From Prevotellaceae bacterium UBA1786 (GTDB lineage: Bacteria; Bacteroidota; Bacteroidia; Bacteroidales; Bacteroidaceae), in contig DCGE01000091.1 of assembly GCA_002314525.1 (NCBI GenBank), positions 1-7,608 of the forward strand: DNA of 7,608 nucleotides. The letters run 5' to 3'. The translations under genes and the position numbers were made by a program. The notes beneath the pieces were generated by a model, which was given only the letters and a program-made list of their open reading frames with translations, was not told where the DNA came from and did not search any database. Of the stretch, positions 1-5,195 are shown in pieces; position 1 is the stretch's first letter, and every line of letters starts with the position of its first letter.

Positions 1-1
1 T

Positions 2-81
2 GAATCTTCAGGAGAATCTTCAGCCAAACAGCATGACATTCAACAGTTTACAGCCAAACTGAAGATTTGAAGATTCTTTTT
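2..81 (+). terminator. Probable rho-independent terminator of a gene left of the window
   Basis: Two nested inverted repeats are visible: GAATCTTCA (2-10) pairs with TGAAGATTC (68-76), and AATCTTCAG (15-23) pairs with CTGAAGATT (59-67). A four-base bulge (11-14) separates them on one side only. The stem is followed directly by five T (77-81). The loop of about 35 bases carries CAGCCAAAC twice (21-29 and 51-59). Long stem plus T-run fits an intrinsic terminator reading rightwards, closing a transcript that starts outside the window. The loop is longer than usual, so a REP-like element or mRNA 3' end structure is an alternative. Confidence 0.6.
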
Positions 82-115
82 GCAAAATCATTTTCCAGAA
101 ACTATAATAAATTTC

Positions 116-147
116 TTTGGCAGCTACGGAACTTTTTCATAACTTTG
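116..147 (+). promoter_or_regulatory. Bacteroidota-type sigma-ABfr promoter for the BspA-like operon
   Basis: TTTG at 116-119 is followed after exactly 20 bp by TAACTTTG at 140-147. This matches the Bacteroidota housekeeping consensus (-33 TTTG, 19-21 bp, -7 TAnnTTTG) at every defined base. The start of transcription should lie a few bases after 147, giving a 5' leader of roughly 75 nt before the ATG at 230. The copied leader in front of the second BspA-like gene begins only at the equivalent of base 187, so this promoter was not duplicated with it. Confidence 0.7.
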
Positions 148-186
148 CCGATGATTGGTTGGCTCCAAACGGGATGGTGGGGCATG

Positions 187-342
187 CTGATTCAGTAACC
201 GATTAATTGACAATACAAATTTGATTCTTATGCGATTATTAAAGCAATTACATATGCTCTGCCTATTGTGGCTGGTGAGCATCGCAGCAAATGCTGAAGA
301 AATTCCGAATGACGAGATTTGGTATGAGGCAAGCGAGAAGTT
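187..342 (+). repeat. Direct repeat copy 1: leader, start and signal peptide region
   Basis: These 156 bases recur at 2363-2518 with two mismatches (256 G/A and 295 T/A), a constant offset of 2176. The stretch contains the last 43 bases of leader, the ATG and the first 37 complete codons of the protein, including the Sec signal peptide. Similarity stops abruptly at 186/2362 on the left and drops sharply after 342/2518 on the right. Confidence 0.95.
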
Positions 343-2344
343 ATCGGAAACGACATCGTCGTCTTATGGCAGCTTGCGCACAGATGCATTCAACACATCG
401 ATTTCATCACACACTTTTAGTGAGGGTAAAGGAGTAATTAAATTCAACGAAAGTGTGACGAGTATTGGATATGACGCTTTCTTATATTGCTCAAGCTTGA
501 CATCAATCACCATTCCCAACTCTGTGACGAGTATCGGACTAAATGCTTTCTATCATTGCTCAGGCTTGAAATCAGTCACAATTGGCAACTCAGTGACGAG
601 TATTGGAGAGCATGCTTTCCAATATTGCTCAAGTTTGACCTCAATCAACATTCCTAACTCTGTGACGTATATTGGAGAACAGAGTTTCTGCGGTTGTTCT
701 AGTCTTCCAGCAGAGAATAATCTAAGGTATGCAGGTAACTATTTAGTAGAGGCAGCTGATAAAACCCTGTCATCATATACAATAAAAGAGGGTACTAAAT
801 GGATTGGATGTGAGGCTTTCTATGATTGCTCAAACATGGCTTCAATCACTATTCCCAACTCTGTGACGAGTATTGGAGGTTGGGCTTTCGGTTATTGCTC
901 AGGCTTGGAATCAATCACCATCCCTAACTCTGTGACGAGTATTGGAGAGTCTGCTTTCTACAGTTGCTCAAGTTTGACCTCTATCACCATTCCAAACTCT
1001 GTGACGTATATTGGAAATCATGCTTTCAGTCATTGCTACAACTTGACCTCAATCACAATTCCTAATTCTGTGACGAGTATTGGAGACCATGTTTTCATCG
1101 GTTGCTCAGACTTGACATCAATCACCATCCCTAATTCTGTGACGAGTATTGGAGGTTGGGCTTTCGGTTTTTGCTCAGGCTTGGAATCAATCACCATCCC
1201 CAACTCTGTGATAAGTATCGGAAGTCATGCTTTCGAAGGTTGTTCTGGCTTAACATCAATCACCATCCCCAACTCTGTGACGAGTATCGGAAGTCATGCT
1301 TTCGAAGGTTGTTCTGGCTTAACATCAATCACCATCCCCAACTCTGTGACGAGTATCGGAGAGTATGCTTTCAGTTATTGCTACGCTTTGACTTCATTTA
1401 CGGTCAATTGGACAGAAGCAGAAAAGATTGTGATTCCTCCTCTGAATGCATTTTATGACATTGATCTTCCCACTCTCCATATTCCAGTCTGTACTAAGGA
1501 ACTTTACAAGGCGGCTGATGTTTGGAAAGACTTCGGCAGAATAGTCTCTAAAAATTGTCTTATTACAGACAAGAGTGGGAACGAAGAACAATACGAGCTT
1601 TCAGATGGTGACAATTTGCAAATTAACGACGACTCCCGCTTGATTGATGTTTTGGAAGATATTGATCTGTCTCAATTAACCTACTCCCGAACCTTCAAGA
1701 ACACCAACTGGCAGCCGCTATACGTTCCGTTCGATATGGATGTTACAAGTGAACTGCTTGGTAACTTCTCGTTTGCGAAGTTTGCCGGTACATATACAGA
1801 TGACGACGGCTCATTCTGCATTACGATTACCAAACTGAATGAAGGCGGCAAGATCAAGGCAAACACTCCTTATTTCATCAAGGCAAAGGTAGCTGATTCT
1901 TCAAATCCTCAGACAATCTCTGTGGCTGGAGCGACTCTGAAGCAGACACATGAAAACAGTATTTATATGCTCTCTGCCGAGAAGAGAGTGACAGTCTATG
2001 GAATCTATTCACGCAAGACATTCACGGCTGCAGATGTAAAAGACGAAAACATCTATGCTTATGGTGGTGGAACATACAATAGGATGCTGGAAGGCAACGC
2101 ACTTGGCGCATTTAGGTTCTATCTCAAAATAACCCATCGAGAAGGCAATATGTATGCCTCTGAAACTCCATCATCCATCAAGCTAAAAATCTTAGGCAAG
2201 TATGATAATGCCACAGGTGTTGATTCTATATTATCAGAAACGAAATATGAGAATGCAATTGTATATGACCTTATGGGCAGACGCATAATGAACCCTCACG
2301 GCGGCATATTCATTGTCAACGGAAAGAAGATGTTTATCAAATAA
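230..2344 (+). CDS. Secreted BspA-like leucine-rich repeat (LRR_5) surface protein, 704 aa
   Basis: The product is a BspA-type LRR protein, a family of surface or secreted Bacteroidota proteins linked in characterised members to host-matrix binding and co-aggregation; the ligand here is unknown. The ATG at 230 is preferred over an in-frame TTG at 221 because it begins a clean signal peptide (MRLLKQLHMLC...SIAANA, cleavage after residue 22). A linker (23-75) precedes 13 LRR_5 units (76 to about 392) of the form VTSIGxxAFxxCSxL + TSITIPNS. Unit 4 carries a non-LRR island (about 158-189, LPAENNLRYAG...YTIKEGT). The post-repeat stretch (KELYKAADVWKDFGRIV) is typical after such arrays. A Bacteroidota-type beta-rich domain follows (about 475-660, RTFKNTNWQPLYVPF). 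The end (673-704, YDLMGRRIMNPHGGIF, NGKKMFIK) resembles a short T9SS type A sorting tail. It is first in the operon behind the promoter at 116-147 and has no evident Shine-Dalgarno. Confidence 0.93.
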   Translation: MRLLKQLHMLCLLWLVSIAANAEEIPNDEIWYEASEKLSETTSSSYGSLRTDAFNTSISSHTFSEGKGVIKFNESVTSIGYDAFLYCSSLTSITIPNSVTSIGLNAFYHCSGLKSVTIGNSVTSIGEHAFQYCSSLTSINIPNSVTYIGEQSFCGCSSLPAENNLRYAGNYLVEAADKTLSSYTIKEGTKWIGCEAFYDCSNMASITIPNSVTSIGGWAFGYCSGLESITIPNSVTSIGESAFYSCSSLTSITIPNSVTYIGNHAFSHCYNLTSITIPNSVTSIGDHVFIGCSDLTSITIPNSVTSIGGWAFGFCSGLESITIPNSVISIGSHAFEGCSGLTSITIPNSVTSIGSHAFEGCSGLTSITIPNSVTSIGEYAFSYCYALTSFTVNWTEAEKIVIPPLNAFYDIDLPTLHIPVCTKELYKAADVWKDFGRIVSKNCLITDKSGNEEQYELSDGDNLQINDDSRLIDVLEDIDLSQLTYSRTFKNTNWQPLYVPFDMDVTSELLGNFSFAKFAGTYTDDDGSFCITITKLNEGGKIKANTPYFIKAKVADSSNPQTISVAGATLKQTHENSIYMLSAEKRVTVYGIYSRKTFTAADVKDENIYAYGGGTYNRMLEGNALGAFRFYLKITHREGNMYASETPSSIKLKILGKYDNATGVDSILSETKYENAIVYDLMGRRIMNPHGGIFIVNGKKMFIK
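455..1414 (+). repeat. LRR_5-coding tandem array of gene 1, 13 units of mostly 69 bp
   Basis: Units begin at the V of VTSIG and are 69 bp (23 codons). The exceptions are unit 4, enlarged to 45 codons by the island (887 would be the start of the first regular unit after it minus 24; island-bearing unit spans 662-796), and the next unit, shortened to 22 codons (KWIG start, 797-862). The repeats are conserved as DNA, not only as protein: a core close to CTGTGACGAGTATYGGA recurs in most units. Because 69 is a multiple of three, gain or loss of units keeps the frame open. Confidence 0.9.
1214..1360 (+). repeat. Perfect 69-bp tandem duplication inside the LRR array
   Basis: Bases 1214-1291 are identical to 1283-1360 at a shift of 69, so two consecutive units (both VxSIGSHAFEGCSGL) are the same base for base, with 9 bases of the next unit also matching. 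Neighbouring units differ at many positions. This is probably the youngest unit duplication in the array. Confidence 0.93.
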
Positions 2345-2363
2345 CGAACCAACAATATCAATC
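1387..2363 (+). repeat. 3' homology block, copy 1 (post-LRR region and short flank)
   Basis: From the end of the LRR array to just past the stop codon this DNA is closely matched by 3971-4956. Runs of 79 (1523-1601), 57 (1666-1722) and 56 (1724-1779) identical bases occur at an offset of 2593, separated by single mismatches or more variable patches. The shared flank includes CAATATCAATC (2353-2363) after the stop, also present at 4946-4956 after gene 2. The most variable part codes for about protein residues 565-590 and 645-675. Confidence 0.88.
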
Positions 2364-2518
2364 TGATTCAGTAACCGATTAATTGACAATACAAATTTGA
2401 TTCTTATGCGATTATTAAAGCAATTACATATACTCTGCCTATTGTGGCTGGTGAGCATCGCAGCAAATGCAGAAGAAATTCCGAATGACGAGATTTGGTA
2501 TGAGGCAAGCGAGAAGTT
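2363..2518 (+). repeat. Direct repeat copy 2: leader, start and signal peptide region
   Basis: This is the second copy of 187-342, with 154 of 156 bases identical. It starts 19 bases after the stop codon of the first BspA-like gene. It carries the leader and the gene start but not the TTTG/TAACTTTG promoter, and I see no replacement promoter of that type in the 61-bp gap. Confidence 0.95.
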
Positions 2519-4937
2519 GACTTCAACGGATGACCAAGAAGCACCCGGCTTGCACACAGATGCATTCAATACATCCATTGCCTCACACACTTTCAGTGAG
2601 GGTAAAGGAGTAATTAAATTCAATGGAAATGTGACGAGTGTTGGAAGTCTTGCGTTCTTAGGTTGTTTTGGTTTGACATCAATCACAATTCCAAACTCTG
2701 TGACGAGTATCGGGGATTATGCTTTCGGTGTATGCTCTGGTTTAACATCTTTCACCATTCCTAGTTCTGTGACAAGTTTTGGAAAAGGTGCATTCTCTAG
2801 ATGTTTAAACTTGGCCTCAATCATCATTCCTAGTTCCGTGACGAGTATTGGAGAAAGTGCTTTCAATGATTGTTCAAGCTTGAAATCAATCACCATTCCT
2901 AGCTCTGTGACGAGTATTGGAGAGTATGCTTTTGAAAAATGCAACGGCTTGACATCAATCACCATCCCCTGCTCTGTGACAAGTATCGGAAGTTATGCTT
3001 TCAGTTATTGCTCAGGCTTGGAATCAATCACAATTCCCAATTCTGTGGTAAGTATCGGAAGTCATGCTTTCCAATATTGCTCAGGCTTGGCTTCAATCAC
3101 AATCCCCAACTCCGTAACGAGTATAGAAGATCGGGTTTTCTATGGTTGTTCAAGTCTTCCCGTACAGAATAATCTAAGGTATGCAGATGCTTATTTAGTC
3201 GAGGCAGTTGATAAGACTCTGTCATCATATACAATAAAAGATGGGACTAAATGGATTGGATATGAGGCTTTCTATTGTTGCTTGAGCTTGACATCAATCA
3301 CAATTCCCAACTCTGTGACGAGTATCGGAAGTTTAGCTTTCGCCGGTTGCTCAGGCTTGACATCAATCACCATTCCCAACTCTGTGACATGTATTGAAAG
3401 TAGTGCTTTCAGTAATTGCCCAGGATTGAAATCAATCACAATTCCAAACTCTGTGACGAGTATTGGAAATAGTACTTTCATTGGTTGTTCAGGCTTGACA
3501 TCAATCACAATTCCCAACTCTGTGACGAGTATCGGAAGTTATGCTTTCTGTTATTGCTCAGGCTTGGAATCAATCACCATTCCAAACTCTGTGACGAGTA
3601 TTGGATATGAAGCTTTCTCTTATTGCTTAGGCTTGGAATCAATCACAATACCCAACTCTGTGACGAGTATTGGAAATGGGGCTTTCAATAATTGTTTATG
3701 TCTTCCCGTAGAGAATAATCTAAGATATGCAGATACCTATCTAATAGAGGCAGTCAATAAAACATTGTCAACATATACGACAAAAGAAGGTACAAAATGG
3801 ATTGGAAGTGACGCTTTTTCTGGTTGCTCATACTTGACCTCGATCACCATTCCAAACTCTGTGACGAGTATCGGAGACCGAGCTTTCGATGGTTGCTCAA
3901 ACTTGACATCAATCACCATCCCCAGCTCTGTAACGAGTATCGGAGAGTATGCTTTCAATTGTGGTCCAGATTTGACTTCATTTACGGTTGATTGGACAGA
4001 AGCAGAAAAGATTGTGATTCCTCCTCTGAATGCATTCTATGACATTGATCTTCTTCCGAACTTCACTCTCCATACTCCATCCCATACAAAGGAACTTTAC
4101 AAGGCGGCTGATGTCTGGAAAGACTTCGGCAGAATAGTCTCTAAAAATTGTCTTATTACAGACAAGAGTGGGAACGAAGAACAATACGAGCTTTTGGATG
4201 GTGACAATTTACAATTTAACGACGACTCCAGCATAATTGATGTTTTGGAAGATATTGTTCTGTCTCAATTAACCTACTCCCGAACCTTCAAGAACACCAA
4301 CTGGCAGCCGCTATATGTTCCGTTCGATATGGATGTTACAAGTGAACTGCTTGGTAACTTCTCGTTTGCGAAATTTGCCGGTACATATACCGAGGACGAC
4401 GGCTCATTCTGCATTACGATTACCAAACTGAATGAAGGCAGCAAGATCAAGGCAAACACTCCTTACTTCATCAAGGCAAAGGTTGCTGATTCTTCAAATC
4501 CTCAGACAATAACAGTTGAAGGTACAGTTCTTCATGAGACAGAGGAGACAGAAAACGATATGCTATCTGCCGAGAAGAAGATATCTATCCTTGGCATCTA
4601 CAACAAGAAGACATTCACGGCTGCAGATGTAAAAGACGAAAACATCTATGCTTATGGTGGTGGAACATACAATAGGATGCTGGAAGGCAACACACTTGGC
4701 GCATTTAGGTTCTATCTCAAAATAACCGATCGTGAAGACAACCCTTACGGGAGTGCAAATCCGTCAAGCATCAAAATCAAGGTCATCGGTGAAGATGGTG
4801 ATGCCACCAACATAGAATCACTGAATCAAGACAACAGCTACGAGAATGCAATTGTATATGACCTTATGGGCAGACGCACAATGAACCCTCAGGGTGGCAT
4901 ATTCATTGTCAACGGAAAGAAAATGTTTATCAAATAG
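2406..4937 (+). CDS. Secreted BspA-like leucine-rich repeat (LRR_5) surface protein, 843 aa, tandem paralogue
   Basis: This is a paralogue of the gene at 230-2344 with the same plan: Sec signal peptide (ANA cleavage after residue 22), linker, LRR_5 array, KELYKAADVWKDFGRIV stretch, beta-rich RTFKNTNWQPLYVPF domain and T9SS-like tail (812-843, YDLMGRRTMNPQGGIF then NGKKMFIK). The ATG at 2406 is chosen over an in-frame TTG at 2397 for the same reason as in gene 1. The array has 18 units (residues 76 to about 528) and two islands of the LPVxNNLRYAD...YTxKxGT type (about 250-281 and 432-463), against one in gene 1. Most units carry the Cys typical of BspA repeats. Residues 38-48 differ strongly from gene 1 although the flanks are nearly identical. 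It lies 61 bp after gene 1 without a visible terminator or promoter, so co-transcription is likely. The ligand is unknown. Confidence 0.93.
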   Translation: MRLLKQLHILCLLWLVSIAANAEEIPNDEIWYEASEKLTSTDDQEAPGLHTDAFNTSIASHTFSEGKGVIKFNGNVTSVGSLAFLGCFGLTSITIPNSVTSIGDYAFGVCSGLTSFTIPSSVTSFGKGAFSRCLNLASIIIPSSVTSIGESAFNDCSSLKSITIPSSVTSIGEYAFEKCNGLTSITIPCSVTSIGSYAFSYCSGLESITIPNSVVSIGSHAFQYCSGLASITIPNSVTSIEDRVFYGCSSLPVQNNLRYADAYLVEAVDKTLSSYTIKDGTKWIGYEAFYCCLSLTSITIPNSVTSIGSLAFAGCSGLTSITIPNSVTCIESSAFSNCPGLKSITIPNSVTSIGNSTFIGCSGLTSITIPNSVTSIGSYAFCYCSGLESITIPNSVTSIGYEAFSYCLGLESITIPNSVTSIGNGAFNNCLCLPVENNLRYADTYLIEAVNKTLSTYTTKEGTKWIGSDAFSGCSYLTSITIPNSVTSIGDRAFDGCSNLTSITIPSSVTSIGEYAFNCGPDLTSFTVDWTEAEKIVIPPLNAFYDIDLLPNFTLHTPSHTKELYKAADVWKDFGRIVSKNCLITDKSGNEEQYELLDGDNLQFNDDSSIIDVLEDIVLSQLTYSRTFKNTNWQPLYVPFDMDVTSELLGNFSFAKFAGTYTEDDGSFCITITKLNEGSKIKANTPYFIKAKVADSSNPQTITVEGTVLHETEETENDMLSAEKKISILGIYNKKTFTAADVKDENIYAYGGGTYNRMLEGNTLGAFRFYLKITDREDNPYGSANPSSIKIKVIGEDGDATNIESLNQDNSYENAIVYDLMGRRTMNPQGGIFIVNGKKMFIK
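2631..3998 (+). repeat. LRR_5-coding tandem array of gene 2, 18 units of mostly 69 bp
   Basis: Units 1-7 (2631-3113) are regular 69-bp units. Unit 8 (3114-3248) and unit 15 (3660-3794) are 135-bp island-bearing units, each followed by a 66-bp KWIG unit. The remaining units are regular, ending at about 3998. Units have the same DNA core as the gene 1 array, so the two arrays are mutual recombination substrates. Confidence 0.9.
3114..3860 (+). repeat. Internal 546-bp block duplication in gene 2 (island plus flanking units)
   Basis: The island-bearing unit and its KWIG follower at 3114-3314 recur at 3660-3860, an exact shift of 546 bp (182 codons, island unit + 22 + five units of 23). For example AATCTAAG occurs at 3171 and 3717. 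The two islands differ at several codons (LVEAVDKTLSSYTIKDGT versus LIEAVNKTLSTYTTKEGT), so the duplication is older than the 69-bp one in gene 1. Confidence 0.8.
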
Positions 4938-4956
4938 AATACCCGCAATATCAATC
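3971..4956 (+). repeat. 3' homology block, copy 2 (post-LRR region and short flank)
   Basis: This is the counterpart of 1387-2363. It contains the conserved KELYKAADVWKDF stretch, the beta-rich domain and the sorting-like tail, and continues past the stop to CAATATCAATC (4946-4956). After that point the flanks differ: copy 1 runs into the duplicated leader and copy 2 into the small downstream gene. Confidence 0.88.
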
Positions 4957-4973
4957 ATTAAACCTTTTTCAAC

Positions 4974-5135
4974 ATGAAAAAGCTTTATTCAGAGCCAAAA
5001 GTCAATGTTTACAACATAAAGAATCGCACTCAGTTCCTCACTGGTTCTTCTGGCTCAGAAAACACAAGAGAGGGCCAGCCAGGAACAGATCCTGACATAA
5101 AGGAGGCACTGGAAGATATCAGTATCTGGGATTAG
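4974..5135 (+). CDS. Small Bacteroidales-type protein of 53 aa, function unknown
   Basis: An intact ATG...TAG frame encodes 53 residues starting MKKLYSEPKVNVYNIK, with a central LTGSSGSENTREGQPG segment and an acidic end (IKEALEDISIWD). The start MKKxYxxPxVxV and a short G/S-rich middle resemble a broad set of small uncharacterised Bacteroidales proteins often found beside secreted or surface proteins; that comparison is from memory. No signal peptide, membrane segment or catalytic motif is visible. It follows the second BspA-like gene by 36 bp on the same strand and is followed by hairpins, so it is probably the last gene of the operon. There is no evident Shine-Dalgarno, as for the other + strand genes. 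Coding status rests on start, position and resemblance, since 53 codons alone is weak evidence. Confidence 0.65.
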   Translation: MKKLYSEPKVNVYNIKNRTQFLTGSSGSENTREGQPGTDPDIKEALEDISIWD

Positions 5136-5140
5136 TCTGT

Positions 5141-5170
5141 AAGGAATCCCGCCTACAGACAGGATTCCTT
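5141..5170. terminator. Candidate hairpin between convergent operons
   Basis: AAGGAATCC (5141-5149) and GGATTCCTT (5162-5170) form a perfect 9-bp stem with a 12-base loop, in the 60-bp gap between the convergent genes ending at 5135 and 5196. No T-run follows on either strand, so this is a weak intrinsic terminator at best; it may serve both transcripts as a 3' end structure. Competing pairings exist (see findings). Confidence 0.45.
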
Positions 5171-5195
5171 GACTTTGCATTCAGATAACAAAGAA

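Noticed and set aside
151..198. 15-codon upstream frame rich in Trp (MIGWLQTGWWGMLIQ), like an attenuator leader peptide
   Set aside because: The ATG lies at or before the predicted transcription start, there is no terminator/antiterminator pair between it and 230, and the downstream gene is not biosynthetic. Probably chance.
216..223. CAAATTTG as a -7 promoter element just before both BspA-like starts
   Set aside because: It differs from TAnnTTTG at the first base, has no TTTG 19-21 bp upstream, and would start transcription almost on the ATG.
221..229. TTG start at 221 (and at 2397 for the paralogue)
   Set aside because: ATG at 230 and 2406 gives a standard signal peptide. The TTG would only add three residues in front of the charged n-region and has no better ribosome site.
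455..1414. Regularly spaced repeats as a possible CRISPR array
   Set aside because: The repeats are in-frame coding units of 69 bp without unrelated spacers, and encode a known protein repeat.
1156..1458. 100-codon + strand frame with repeated NHHPQLCDEYRK
   Set aside because: It is a shifted-frame shadow of the 69-bp LRR units. The repeat length is divisible by three, so alternative frames stay open across units. It has no own start context, and the true frame is a well-recognised LRR protein. The same applies to 2939-3172.
1394..1866. - strand frames under the post-LRR region (also 3978-4459)
   Set aside because: The same antisense frames appear in both paralogues only because the sense genes are conserved. 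They have no recognisable domain.
2717..3958. Several - strand frames with repeated LVTELGMVIDVKPEQ
   Set aside because: These are antisense shadows of the LRR array (2234-2686, 2717-2965, 3272-3517, 3737-3958), periodic with the same 23-codon unit and lacking signal or domain features.
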